From Deinococcus aerolatus (GTDB taxonomy: Bacteria > Deinococcota > Deinococci > Deinococcales > Deinococcaceae), in NCBI RefSeq assembly GCF_014647055.1, contig NZ_BMOL01000007.1:1-64000 (forward strand): 64,000 bases of DNA, given 5' to 3'. A program made the position numbers and the translations under genes. Below, piece after piece: positions 36,648 through 51,800 of this stretch; the first letter of the stretch is position 1; each line of letters starts with the position of its first letter. A model generated the notes under the pieces. That model had not been told where the DNA came from, did no database searches, and saw only the letters and a list, made by a program, of their open reading frames with translations.

Positions 36648-37372
36648 TGTCCGAGGTCCCCACCGCCGCCATCAGCCGCCTGGTCACGTACCTGCGCATC
36701 CTGGAGGAATTGGAGACGCGGGAGATCGTCCGGACCAGCAGCACCGATCTGGCCGAACGGGCCGGGGTCAGCGCCTTTCAGGTGCGCAAGGACCTGGCCT
36801 ACTTCGGGCGCTTCGGCACGCGCGGCCTGGGCTATTCCGTGGCGATCCTCAAGCGTGAACTGATGCGCGTGCTGGGCCTGAACCAGACCTGGAACGTGGT
36901 GATCGTCGGGGTGGGGCGTCTGGGGCAGGCCATTGCCAACTATCCAGGGGCCAGCGACTATCAGTTCCAGTACGTGGGCCTGTTCGACGTGAGTCCCGAA
37001 CTCGTCGGGCGGCGGGTCCGGGACCTGACCGTACGTCACATCGCAGAACTTAAAGATTTCGTCCGGGAGAACAAGGTGGACATGGGGTTTCTGGCCGTGC
37101 CGCCCGAACGGGCACAGGACGCCGCGCAGGCCATGGTGACCGCCGGGGTGCGCGGCATCCTGAACTTTGCCCCGGTGGTGATCGGCCCCAGACCGCTGGA
37201 AGGCCGCAGCGAGAGCCGCTCCGCCGACGGGAACGTTCTGCAAGACAGTGGTGATGATTGGCGTGGCGTCATCGTCGAGAACGTCGATTTCCTTGCCGGC
37301 ATGAAACGGCTGGCCTTCTACACCCTCAATCCCCACCTGAAAGATTCACCCGTCCCGGAGGACCCCGCATAG
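36647..37372 (+). CDS. rex: Redox-sensing transcriptional repressor Rex
   Basis: The 241-residue regulator senses the NADH/NAD+ ratio. The N-terminal winged helix (about 5-75) carries SAFQVRKDLAYFGRFGTRGLGYSV, quoted here by its halves SAFQVRKDLAYFG and GTRGLGYSV. The Rossmann NADH-binding domain has VIVGVGRLGQAIANY, followed by GLFDVSPE and LNFAPVVI. About 25 extra residues (195-220) before the last helix make it longer than Thermus Rex (211). The last ~13 codons lie in a DNA segment duplicated at 37643-37683. It is expected to control respiratory and fermentation genes; no clear Rex operator was seen in the window. Confidence 0.92.
   Translation: MSEVPTAAISRLVTYLRILEELETREIVRTSSTDLAERAGVSAFQVRKDLAYFGRFGTRGLGYSVAILKRELMRVLGLNQTWNVVIVGVGRLGQAIANYPGASDYQFQYVGLFDVSPELVGRRVRDLTVRHIAELKDFVRENKVDMGFLAVPPERAQDAAQAMVTAGVRGILNFAPVVIGPRPLEGRSESRSADGNVLQDSGDDWRGVIVENVDFLAGMKRLAFYTLNPHLKDSPVPEDPA
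37331..37370 (+). repeat. Direct repeat copy A (rex 3' end)
   Basis: This 40-base segment encodes the end of Rex (NPHLKDSPVPEDP region). It is matched by 37643-37683 with two substitutions and one inserted T (38 of 41 positions identical). Confidence 0.9.
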
Positions 37373-37448
37373 GACGATTTCAGCCCGCGCAGGCGTCAGG
37401 CGGTCGCCCTTCGCTCTCCGGTACGTCCAGCTGATCCCACCCGCACCG

Positions 37449-37488
37449 CCGCACCGAGCCTGGAACAGGCCAGGGGTGCGGTGCCTTT
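37449..37488 (+). terminator. Probable terminator after rex
   Basis: CCGCACC pairs with GGTGCGG, extended by CCTG/CAGG inside, and is followed by TTTT. It lies in the 270-base insert between the two repeat copies. The rest of the gap (37373-37681) has no gene. Confidence 0.65.
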
Positions 37489-37642
37489 TGGTGTGCCCCA
37501 GCAGGTCATGGCCCCAGACCACAGGCGGCACGCTCTATCGGCGGATTGTCTTAGCAAGAAATTGGTGATGAATGGGGTGATGTAATCCACGGGAACTTCA
37601 ATTTGCTGGCCAGAACGACACGGCTGGCAATTCATCCCCCAA

Positions 37643-37683
37643 CCCCACCTTGAAAGATCCACCTGTCCCGGAGGACCCCGCAT
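37643..37683 (+). repeat. Direct repeat copy B (ribosome binding site of lipoprotein)
   Basis: This is the second copy of the rex tail, about 312 bases downstream of copy A. Here its CCGGAGG serves as the ribosome binding site and its last CAT runs into the ATG of the lipoprotein gene. Confidence 0.9.
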
Positions 37684-38332
37684 GAAGAAACTGGCTCTAC
37701 TCATCCCTCCCCTCATTCTCGGAGCATGTGGTCAAACCGGTGTGAGCATCGGCCAGAGTTTCGGCATGACGGCGGCCCTGACCGGCACCGAGGTCGGCGC
37801 CGACGTGGTCAATGTGTACTCCAAGAATTCGGACGGCACACGCGGCGCTTATCTCGGCAGCGAAATCAAAGCCTATCAGCCCGCGCAGGGCAACCTGGGA
37901 ATTCAGGTTCAGGCTGCGAGCCTGGGCCTGACCATTACGGCCGCAAAAGTGCTGTACACGGATTCCTCCGGTGCACCATTTGCCGGAACCGCCAGCGTTT
38001 TCAATACCTCGGTGAACCTCAAGGTTCCGGAAGGGTACGCGTGCCCAGCAGGCGCGGCGGACTGCACGTTTACTGAAAAGACAGCGGTGCCGGTGGCCTT
38101 TGAGAAAACGGGAACAAATCTGTACCTGCTCAGCGAACAGGCGGCCATTGCCGCCGCCAACAGCTGTATTGGCGGCTCCAGCGCTGTCTCCGCAGGCCCA
38201 GGTGGTTGCGCCGAGGTCCGCATGAACGTCACCCTGACCGGCCGGGACAGCCTTGGAGGCACCCGCACCGTCAACATTCCCCAGGCACAGGTCCGTGTGT
38301 TCGTCGCCACCATCACCGAAGAGGTCCGCTAA
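37682..38332 (+). CDS. Small exported lipoprotein of unknown function
   Basis: The 216-residue protein has a lipoprotein signal with lipobox LGAC and cysteine at 16. The mature part is beta-rich with no recognised domain. Four cysteines (about 120, 127, 160 and 178: two in CPAGAADC, one in NSCIG, one in GGCAE) could form disulfides. GGAGG lies eight bases before the ATG, within a duplicated rex segment. The stop codon directly abuts the ATG of the giant Ig-repeat lipoprotein, so the two are surely co-translated and may work together at the cell surface. Confidence 0.8.
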   Translation: MKKLALLIPPLILGACGQTGVSIGQSFGMTAALTGTEVGADVVNVYSKNSDGTRGAYLGSEIKAYQPAQGNLGIQVQAASLGLTITAAKVLYTDSSGAPFAGTASVFNTSVNLKVPEGYACPAGAADCTFTEKTAVPVAFEKTGTNLYLLSEQAAIAAANSCIGGSSAVSAGPGGCAEVRMNVTLTGRDSLGGTRTVNIPQAQVRVFVATITEEVR

Positions 38333-41300
38333 ATGTCCACCGCCCGCCGCAACCCCTTACTACTGCTTCTGACCGGAATCCTCGTGGCCTGCGGTGGTGG
38401 AAGCACTCCAGGTACCGCTCCTTCAGGCAATACCGCCCCCGCCGTCAGCATCAAGGCCAGTGGCCGGGCCATCACCTCCAGCACCTACCTTCCCAGCCGG
38501 GGCCGCCTTGAAGTGGGCGTCTCGGACCCGGATATGGGCGGCAGCATCAAGAAAGTGGTTTATTCCCTCGACAACGGAAGCCAGACCGAGCTCGCAGCCT
38601 CGGCAGCCATGACCGTGCAGCTTCCGGACCTGTCCGGCGGAGCGCACGAGGTGACCGTTGAGGCCACCGACAACGTTGGCGCCGTGACCACCATCAAGGC
38701 TCCCTTCCTGGTCGACGCTGCGGCGCCCAGCCTGGACACCATCACCCTGAACGGACAGGCCGCCGTCAGCACCGCCACCCTGACGGTCGGCGACGCAGCC
38801 CTGCTCAGTGTGTCCGCCCAGGACACCCGTGGCGATACCCAGAACACGGCAGGCCCCGTGACCATCCGGATTCTGGAGGGCGGCACACTGCTCAAGTCGG
38901 TCAGCGGCACCAGCACCACGGTCGACGTGACCAAAGCGTCCGGCAACAAGGACCGCACGGCAGGTGTCGTGGCCTTCACTGTCGAGGCTGAAGACAGCGT
39001 GGGCTTCGTCACGAGCCGCACCATCTCCGTGACCTTCAACGCCGCCGCAAACAGCAGCACCATCACGGCGCCCACATTCACCTGGCTCAGCCCGGCCAGT
39101 GACTATGTCCAGGGCGGCGGGACCATCACGCTTCGCGCCACCGCCACGCGCAACGGGCAGGACCTGAGCAGCCAGATCGCGTACACGGCCACCTGCGGCA
39201 CCATCGTGGGCAACATCTGGACCCTTGGGGACGACTGCGCCGATGGCAGCAAGCAGAGCGTCACCGCCACAGTCACCGACGGTGGCCGCAGCTTCTCCAG
39301 TCCGGCGAAAGTCATCACGGTGGACGCCAGCAATCCCACGGTGCAGATCACCAGCCCGCAACAGGGTCAGGGCTTTACTCAGAATCCCATCAAGATCAGC
39401 GTGACCGGGACCGACGCCGTCAGCGGGCTGGACCGCATTCTGGTGGAGGCCTCGGCCAACGGGAAAGATTTTGTTCAGGTGGGCGTGATCACTTCGGCCA
39501 GCGGCGACGTGACTTGGGCTCCCATGAACGGCACCTACACCCTGCGCGCCACGGCCACCGACAAGACCGGGCGCACCAGCAGCACCACGGTGAGCGAAAT
39601 TAAGGTCCAGTTGACCAGCAATGACGCCACGCCCCCCACCGTCTCCTTTAGCCCAATTCCGACCGGACCCCAACGCGCAATCACCACCATCGTTGTCTTG
39701 GCCAGTGATATTGGGGTTGACGCCAGCGGCGTAGCCAAGGTGGACCTGTACGACGGCGGCACCCTGATTGAATCGAAAACAGCGGGTGTGGGCGGCAAAT
39801 ACACCTTCAGTCTCGATACCACCAGGCTGAGCGACGGCACCCATGCCTTACGCGCGGTGGCCTTTGACAACGCCGGTCTGAGCAGTGAAGCGGGCGCTAC
39901 CCTTACTGTCGACAACACCGCCCCGATCATCAGCTGGATCAGCCCTGCCAGCGGAGCCGTGACGAGGGGTAAGGTCACGCTTAACGCCACCACCAACGAA
40001 GGGAAGGTGACCTACACCGTTGACGGCGATGCCATTACTGGGACCACGGTCGAATTTAAGAATGACGGCGCTCATACCATCACCGCCACCGCAAAGGACG
40101 ACGCGGGGAATACCACCACCAGTACCATCACGGTGACCAGCGACGCCACAGCCCCCACCGCGCAGATCATTAGTCCCACGAGCGGCAGCACCCTGACCAG
40201 CAATCCTGTCACCGTGAACGTCAGCGGAAACGATGCTGGCAGCGGCGTGGCGAGTCTGGAAGTCTTCGCCGGGAGCACCAGCATCGGCACTGTTAATGGA
40301 GCCGGCGGGTCGGTGACCTGGGCTCCCTCCACCGGCATCTATAAGCTGACCGTCATCGCCACCGACAAGGCTGGAAACCGCAGCATTGCTGGAACGCCAG
40401 TCACTGTGGAGATGAAGCTGGCTATTGCCGACACAAGTGGGCCTGAGTTCCTCGCCGCGTCGCCCACCATCCAGCCTGCACCCACCAATGGGAACTCACG
40501 AGGCAGCGTCATTATTGATGGGCTCGTCAAGGACCCGGAAACTGGGATCAGTCAGGTGGCACTGTTCAACGGAGGGACGCGCTTGAATGCCCCTGCCAGT
40601 CTCAGTCAACAGCCGGATGGAAGTGTTCGCTACGCGCTGGCCCTGGACACCAGAACCCTCAATGACGGTGAGTACTCTCTAACCATCCAGGCCACCAACG
40701 GCATTGGCCTGATTAACAACAAGGAAATCAAGATCCAGGTCAACAACAGCGCGCCCACGGTGACCATCACCAACCCGCAAAACGGCGCCCTGCTGGGCAC
40801 CGCCAGCGACCTCGCCGTCAAGGCCACCTCCACCGACACCACCCCCGACGACGTCGTGGCGCTCACCTACAGCGTCGATGGTGGCGCCTTCGGCGACACC
40901 TCCACCCTGCCCAAGACCGACGGCGTCCATACCCTGACCGTCCGCGCCACCGACAAGGCAGGCAACACCGGCAGCGCCACCTCTACCTTCACCTATGACG
41001 GCACCGCCCCCATCGTCCAGATCACCAGCCCCACCGCCGGTCAGAAGTTCACCACCACGCCGATTTCCATTGGTGTGGTTGGGCAGGACAGCGGCACGGG
41101 CATCGCCAAAATCGAGGTCTACGCCGATGACGGCACCCATGAACTGATTGGCACAAGCAACGGCAGCGGCACCGTGACCTGGTACCCCCGCAAGACCAAC
41201 GGCACCCCTTACAAGATCGTCGCTATTGCCACTGATCGTGCTGGGAATAATGCTGAGACTACGATTGAAAAAGTGCAAGTACAGACCGCTAGTAGCATTA

Positions 41301-43573
41301 CCCTGGCCTCCGAACCTACTATTAAGCTGCCCGACGCCAATCCTAAGGGTGCTTTGCTTCTCACTCCTAACCGCCTGTACGTCCGCGGGCCTTTGGATAT
41401 CGCAGCCGAAGCCACAACCACTGCACCCAACATGGTCCAGGCCGACCTGTTACTCGATGGTCAAACGCGTGCCACCAACACCACAACTCCAAGCAAACCG
41501 ACTTTCAACTTCGACTTCGATACGTTGAACGAGGGCCTGCACGATGTTGGCGTCCGCTTTACTGACTCGCTTGGCACCGTTGGGAGCACCAAAACCAGCG
41601 TGTTTGTCGACAAGACGGGACCAGTTATCACCTGGAACACTCCTCTTAACGGCAGCCTGAGCAACAAGGAAGTAGCACCCTCCGCATCTGCAAGCGATAA
41701 CGCTTCGGGCTTCACTGGAGCGGTGACGTTCAACGAGAACGGAATTGACATCACCGGTCCAGTTGGAGAAGGCCAGCATACGATCATGGCGGTAGCCAAA
41801 GACAACTTGGGCAACACCAGCACCAAGGCGATCTCATTCACTGTGGATATGACAGGGCCAGCGGTGGTGCCGACCAGCCCCACTGACAATCAGGAGTTCG
41901 CCTCCGCACCGATTACCTTGAGCGCCAGCGCTTCGGACAACCTTAGTGGCGTCGCCTATGTGGAAGCGAAGGTAGGTGTGAAGGGGCAGCCCCTCACGAC
42001 GCTCGGACGACAGAATGGCCCCACCTACAGCGCCGTGTACACCCCCACCCAATCGGGCACGTATGAGGTCGAGTACACGGCCTGGGACGCGGCAGGCAAT
42101 GCTTCCAGCATAATTAAGCGCACTTTCCAGTATTCGGTGACCGCGGCTCCTGTAGAGCAGGCCCCGAAACCTGTATTGGAAGTGATCGGGAGCGCTCCAT
42201 TCTCGGGCAACATCAGCGTCAATGTCTCGGGCAACTTTCACACCAGCAGCCAGGTCGACCGCATGATTTTGCAGGTCACTGATGCCAAGGGAGTCATCGA
42301 CAACAGCACCTATGTCACCACGCAGGCACGTGCAACCTTCAGCGTCGATACCACCAGATTTGCGAACGGATTGCTTAAGCTCCAGGTGATTGCCATCGCC
42401 AAGAGCGGCTTGATCGGCAACAGTGACGTGTTTGAAGGAGGGGTTCAGAACCTGACCAGCCCAGATCTCAAGGTGGCCACACCCAGTGACGGCGCAATCA
42501 TCACCACGCCAACCGTGCCGGTTCAGATCACCCTGACCAAGCGAAGCGCGGATTACAGCGTCACCGGCTCGAACATTGTGGTGGACGTTCTCGACTACCG
42601 CGGCGTCAGCGTGCGCAGTCAGACCCTGAGTACCAACAATCCGTCCATCTGCACCGGCAGTGCCGAATCGCTGACTTGCAACACCAGTTTTGATATCGCC
42701 GCCCTGCCTGCCGACATTTACTCGATTCGTGTCCGGGCCAATGTCCAGGTTGACCCTTCGGGCGTCAACATCACCAGGGCGTTGGAAACTACCAGCCGCT
42801 TTACCCACAACACCGCCAGCCTGCTGCCCCCAGCCGCCAGCATTCGCTTCCCAGCCATCACTGATCTTCAGAAGCCTAGTCAGCTTGACAGCAGCTCCGG
42901 CGTCCTGATCAGTGTGAGTGACAATACCGGCGTAAGCGTCGTGGAAGCCCGAATTGTGGGACCGTTCGACGGCACCCAGCCCCTGACGCTCAACGGCACC
43001 ACACAGTGCGACGCCAGCGTGCCTGTTGCCGGCCGCTCGCCCGTAGATGTCCTGATGCTGAACTACGGCTATGCCTCGCCCATCACCAACGGCGACGTGG
43101 TGCTCCGCAACCTCGACATCGACGGATCGGCATACATTCCCAACAACAATCCCAATGAGCGCTATGACCTACGCGTGACCGTTCAGGACACCGAGGGCAA
43201 CCGAAACATTCAGTGCATCCCAGTCACCGTGAACCGTGCGGCTAGTCAGGCTTCCCGTCCTACTTACGTCGCTTCCACTACCAAGCTCCCCAACCCCCCC
43301 AGCACCACCCCAGGTGAGCTGAACTACACGACCGGCACCTGGAGAATCTCGGGGATGACCAACAGCAGCCGTGTTGCCGCCGTCCTGTACCAGGACAACA
43401 TCCAGAAGACCGTGACGTTCGAGAGCGGCGTCACTACCTCCAAGGACATGACCGTGTCGTTCGGGGATCCAGGAACGTACCAGATTGTCTGGCTGATTGA
43501 GGACATGACCACCGGAATCGTTACCTCGGTCAGCGGGGAAGTTATTTCCGTAGTGAAGATTTCTAAGCCCTGA
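38333..43573 (+). CDS. Giant Ig-like repeat lipoprotein
   Basis: The 1746-residue protein has a lipobox LVAC with cysteine at 20, a Gly/Ser/Pro linker and then about 15 bacterial Ig-like modules. Clear module starts are VQITSPQQG (~340), ISWISPASG (~532), AQIISPTSG (~609), VTITNPQNG (~809), VQITSPTAG (~894) and ITWNTPLNG (~1098). Typical ends are ATDKAGN or ATDNVGA. The last ~450 residues are more divergent and contain scattered cysteines. It should form a long fibre on the cell surface for adhesion or envelope support. It starts directly after the small lipoprotein stop. Codon usage changes sharply within the gene: third positions are about 92% G/C at 40750-41040 and about 50% at 41215-41380. 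Confidence 0.88.
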   Translation: MSTARRNPLLLLLTGILVACGGGSTPGTAPSGNTAPAVSIKASGRAITSSTYLPSRGRLEVGVSDPDMGGSIKKVVYSLDNGSQTELAASAAMTVQLPDLSGGAHEVTVEATDNVGAVTTIKAPFLVDAAAPSLDTITLNGQAAVSTATLTVGDAALLSVSAQDTRGDTQNTAGPVTIRILEGGTLLKSVSGTSTTVDVTKASGNKDRTAGVVAFTVEAEDSVGFVTSRTISVTFNAAANSSTITAPTFTWLSPASDYVQGGGTITLRATATRNGQDLSSQIAYTATCGTIVGNIWTLGDDCADGSKQSVTATVTDGGRSFSSPAKVITVDASNPTVQITSPQQGQGFTQNPIKISVTGTDAVSGLDRILVEASANGKDFVQVGVITSASGDVTWAPMNGTYTLRATATDKTGRTSSTTVSEIKVQLTSNDATPPTVSFSPIPTGPQRAITTIVVLASDIGVDASGVAKVDLYDGGTLIESKTAGVGGKYTFSLDTTRLSDGTHALRAVAFDNAGLSSEAGATLTVDNTAPIISWISPASGAVTRGKVTLNATTNEGKVTYTVDGDAITGTTVEFKNDGAHTITATAKDDAGNTTTSTITVTSDATAPTAQIISPTSGSTLTSNPVTVNVSGNDAGSGVASLEVFAGSTSIGTVNGAGGSVTWAPSTGIYKLTVIATDKAGNRSIAGTPVTVEMKLAIADTSGPEFLAASPTIQPAPTNGNSRGSVIIDGLVKDPETGISQVALFNGGTRLNAPASLSQQPDGSVRYALALDTRTLNDGEYSLTIQATNGIGLINNKEIKIQVNNSAPTVTITNPQNGALLGTASDLAVKATSTDTTPDDVVALTYSVDGGAFGDTSTLPKTDGVHTLTVRATDKAGNTGSATSTFTYDGTAPIVQITSPTAGQKFTTTPISIGVVGQDSGTGIAKIEVYADDGTHELIGTSNGSGTVTWYPRKTNGTPYKIVAIATDRAGNNAETTIEKVQVQTASSITLASEPTIKLPDANPKGALLLTPNRLYVRGPLDIAAEATTTAPNMVQADLLLDGQTRATNTTTPSKPTFNFDFDTLNEGLHDVGVRFTDSLGTVGSTKTSVFVDKTGPVITWNTPLNGSLSNKEVAPSASASDNASGFTGAVTFNENGIDITGPVGEGQHTIMAVAKDNLGNTSTKAISFTVDMTGPAVVPTSPTDNQEFASAPITLSASASDNLSGVAYVEAKVGVKGQPLTTLGRQNGPTYSAVYTPTQSGTYEVEYTAWDAAGNASSIIKRTFQYSVTAAPVEQAPKPVLEVIGSAPFSGNISVNVSGNFHTSSQVDRMILQVTDAKGVIDNSTYVTTQARATFSVDTTRFANGLLKLQVIAIAKSGLIGNSDVFEGGVQNLTSPDLKVATPSDGAIITTPTVPVQITLTKRSADYSVTGSNIVVDVLDYRGVSVRSQTLSTNNPSICTGSAESLTCNTSFDIAALPADIYSIRVRANVQVDPSGVNITRALETTSRFTHNTASLLPPAASIRFPAITDLQKPSQLDSSSGVLISVSDNTGVSVVEARIVGPFDGTQPLTLNGTTQCDASVPVAGRSPVDVLMLNYGYASPITNGDVVLRNLDIDGSAYIPNNNPNERYDLRVTVQDTEGNRNIQCIPVTVNRAASQASRPTYVASTTKLPNPPSTTPGELNYTTGTWRISGMTNSSRVAAVLYQDNIQKTVTFESGVTTSKDMTVSFGDPGTYQIVWLIEDMTTGIVTSVSGEVISVVKISKP

Positions 43574-43606
43574 ACTGACGACAGATTCGCAGAGCTTTCA
43601 ACACAA

Positions 43607-43640
43607 AGAGCCCCCGCCACTCCGGCAGGGGCTCTCCTGT
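43607..43640. terminator. Bidirectional terminator
   Basis: AGAGCCCC-C-GCC pairs with GGC-A-GGGGCTCT between the converging Ig-repeat and nucleotidase genes. T-rich or A-rich stretches are short on both sides. Confidence 0.75.
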
Positions 43641-43649
43641 TCTACCCGC

Positions 43650-45572
<1,923 letters not shown>

Positions 45573-45579
45573 GCCGTTC

Positions 45580-45585
45580 AGAATA
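45580..45585 (-). promoter_or_regulatory. Leaderless -10 element of the cpdB-like gene
   Basis: TATTCT on the minus strand ends seven bases before the GTG start. A CCGACA about 19 bases upstream is a weak -35. Confidence 0.55.
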
Positions 45586-45690
45586 CCGCCGATGGGCCGT
45601 GGCGTGTCGGTGACAAAGATCAGCGCCGGTAGAGGCCAATCGCAGGGGCTCGGGGGGCCGAACCGTTGCTGGGGCGTGGACCTGCGGCCT

Positions 45691-46965
45691 TCAGGCCAGA
45701 TGGTCCGGCCCCAGGTCCCGCGCCGAGTGGGCTCCGAGCAGCCCCAGCGTCAGGTCAAACTCGGCCACGATGTTACGCAGCACCTCTGTCACGCCCGCCT
45801 CTGCGGCCAGGGCCAGCCCGTAGGCATAGGGGCGGCCCAGCAGCACCGCCCGCGCCCCCAGCGTCAGCGCCTTGGCCACGTCGGCGCCGGTCCGCACGCC
45901 GCTGTCGAGCAGCACGGGCAGGTCTCCCGCCGCCTCCACCACGCGCGGCAGCATGGTCAGGCTGCCCACCTCGCCGTCAATCTGGCGGCCCCCATGGTTG
46001 CTGACGATCAAACCGTCCATGCCGCGTCGCGCCGCCTCCCGGGCGTCGTCGGGATGCAGGATGCCCTTGAGGACAATGGGCAGGCTGGTCCACTCGCGCA
46101 GGCGCGAGAGGTCATCCCACTGCAAGTCGGGGCGGGTGTAGCTGGCCGTGAAGTGCGCCGCTGCCGCCCGCATCTGCGGCAGCGAGAGCCCGAACTTGCG
46201 GCCGTGCGCGGCCAGACTGGCGGCCGTCCGCAGCAGCGCGGGCGAGGGTCTGGGCGAGGCGGCAGGCAACGTCACACCCGCAAGTCCGGCGCGGAAATGC
46301 TCGTCCGTCAGGTACTGCGCCAGTCCCTGCCCACGCAGAAAGGGTAAGTGGCCCAGGTCCAGATCACGCGGCCGCCAGCCCAGCAGCGTGGTGTCGAGCG
46401 TCAGGACAATGGCCTGAGCGCCGATGGCCTCGGCCCGGCGGACAAAGGAGCGCGTGACCTGCTCGTCGGTGCCCCAGTACAGCTGAAACCAGCGCGGCGC
46501 CCCCGCCTGCACCGCGTCCATCGCGGCCGCCACCCGCTCCATCGGCTCGGACGCCTGCGAGGAGAAGATGAACGGCACGCCCAGGGCGGCAGCCGCGCGG
46601 CCCACCGCCAAGTCGGCCTCGGGGTGGGCCAGTTCCAGCACCCCCAGCGGGGCCAGCAACACGGGGGCGGGGGACGTGTGACCGAACAGATCCACACTCA
46701 GGTCACGCGCCGCCGAGCCGCGCAGGCGGCGGGGCAGCAATTTGACGGCCGAAAACGCCTCCAGATTGGCCCGCATGGTGCGCTCCGCGCCCGCGCCACC
46801 CGCCAGATATGCGAAGGCCGCCCCGTCCAGCTTGCGCCGCGCGGCCTCCTGCAACCGTTCGGGCGCCACCGGCACCAGCGGGCGCGTGCCGCCCAGCCCG
46901 TCCACGAAAATCTGCGTCTGACGGCTGCGGCCAGGGCCGGGACCAGCGGCTTTGGAAGAGGACAT
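45691..46965 (-). CDS. FMN-dependent alpha-hydroxy-acid oxidase
   Basis: The 424-residue TIM-barrel flavoenzyme oxidises a 2-hydroxy acid such as lactate or glycolate. Conserved parts are [53 protein letters not shown], the catalytic His in [11 protein letters not shown], and the FMN-phosphate site [14 protein letters not shown] with [11 protein letters not shown]. The overall form with a long loop resembles lactate 2-monooxygenase and related oxidases. It is the last gene behind glcF-glcD-glcE, 36 bases after glcE, so it serves the same pathway or a second hydroxy acid. Confidence 0.9.
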   Translation of the reverse strand: MSSSKAAGPGPGRSRQTQIFVDGLGGTRPLVPVAPERLQEAARRKLDGAAFAYLAGGAGAERTMRANLEAFSAVKLLPRRLRGSAARDLSVDLFGHTSPAPVLLAPLGVLELAHPEADLAVGRAAAALGVPFIFSSQASEPMERVAAAMDAVQAGAPRWFQLYWGTDEQVTRSFVRRAEAIGAQAIVLTLDTTLLGWRPRDLDLGHLPFLRGQGLAQYLTDEHFRAGLAGVTLPAASPRPSPALLRTAASLAAHGRKFGLSLPQMRAAAAHFTASYTRPDLQWDDLSRLREWTSLPIVLKGILHPDDAREAARRGMDGLIVSNHGGRQIDGEVGSLTMLPRVVEAAGDLPVLLDSGVRTGADVAKALTLGARAVLLGRPYAYGLALAAEAGVTEVLRNIVAEFDLTLGLLGAHSARDLGPDHLA

Positions 46966-47001
46966 GTCCAGAAGTGTAGGGCCAGTCGGGCCTCCCGCCG
47001 C

Positions 47002-47659
47002 CTACAGACTCGCCGCCACCCGCGCGAACAGCGGCGGCATGGGCGGCACGGTCCCGCCGTCCACCCAGCCAAATCGGCGGTCCCGCACGCGTCCGCCGGC
47101 GCCCACGCCCATGCCGCCCGGAAATGCGGCAGTCAGATCGAGCGGCCCGTGGACCTCCACTGCCCCGGGCAGCGCCGCCAGTGCGCGGTCCACCTGCCGC
47201 CCATGCCCGAAGTGCATCAGGTGAAGCTGTCCGTCCATCTCCCAGGCGAAGCGGGCCGACAGCTCGGGCAACCCATCCAGCGAGCCGGGGGCCGAAACGT
47301 GGCGGACGCTCAGGCCGGGGCGCAGGCGCAGCGTGACCTCCAGCGCCTCGCCCAGCGCGCCGAAACTGCCCACGAAGGGGCGGGTCAGGTCATAGCCCTG
47401 CACGTTCTTGACGGTCCGGCCCCCGGCCCGCACCACCCGCCCCGACGGCGCGCGGAAGGTCACGCCCAGCACCTCTGCCCCAAAGAAGAAAGTCTGCCCG
47501 AAGCCACCGCGCGACACCAGACCGCCCACGCCGCCGGGCAACGCCACCGGAGGAAACGGCGGGTACAGGCCAGGGGGCAGCGCAGCGTAGACCTCCAGCA
47601 GTCCAACGTCGCCGGAGACGGTCAGGGTCTGATCGCCGGGGGAAACTTCTATTCTGGGC

Positions 47660-47667
<8 letters not shown>
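47002..47667 (-). CDS. glcE: Short GlcE-like FAD-binding subunit of glycolate oxidase
   Basis: The 221-residue protein has the PCMH-type FAD-binding features [16 protein letters not shown] and [24 protein letters not shown], which match GlcE. It is much shorter than E. coli GlcE (350 residues), so parts of the N- and C-terminal regions are missing; no frameshift is evident. Its ATG overlaps the glcD stop by 8 bases. It should form the membrane-associated glycolate dehydrogenase with GlcD and GlcF. Confidence 0.85.
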
Positions 47668-49090
<1,423 letters not shown>

Positions 49091-49169
49091 GGCTGGCCTC
49101 CAGCGGGCCTGGCTGCGGAGATCACACCTGTCATATGACTGCCCGACGGTTGAACGGTTTGACCCACGG

Positions 49170-50447
<1,278 letters not shown>

Positions 50448-50467
50448 GGGTTGACCTTCACGCCGAC

Positions 50468-50473
50468 AGGATA
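50468..50473 (-). promoter_or_regulatory. Probable -10 of the glc operon
   Basis: TATCCT on the minus strand lies 20 bases before the glcF GTG. A TTCGCC 15 bases upstream is a weak -35. Confidence 0.4.
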
Positions 50474-50663
50474 GACGCCGGTGGCCGGGGCGAAGGTCAC
50501 GCGGGAATGGATTGGGCTAGAGGTGGGGGCAGTGGAAGACAGCCGGGCCTCAATTACCGGGCGTCGGCTCAAGGTGCCCACCGACAGTCGTCAAATGAAG
50601 GTTAAGGCCCCTTCGTGATGCGGCCCAGCGTCAGGACGCGGGAAAGGGGCGCACACTCGGGCC

Positions 50664-51704
<1,041 letters not shown>

Positions 51705-51752
51705 CCGGAACTTCTGCAGGAACGTCGCCCGGCTGACCCGGCGGGCCGGACG

Positions 51753-51783
51753 CAAAAACCCCCGTCTCAGAGAGGACGGAGGC
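51753..51783 (-). terminator. Terminator of glnN
   Basis: On the minus strand CCTCCGTC pairs with GACGGGGG and is followed by TTTTTGCG. Confidence 0.75.
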
Positions 51784-51800
51784 CACAGCTTTGAGAGGTT

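Noticed and set aside
38423..39844. Long minus-strand frames opposite the giant Ig lipoprotein
   Set aside because: They mirror the sense codons (Val/Gly/Ala-rich) and have no start signals or recognisable motifs.
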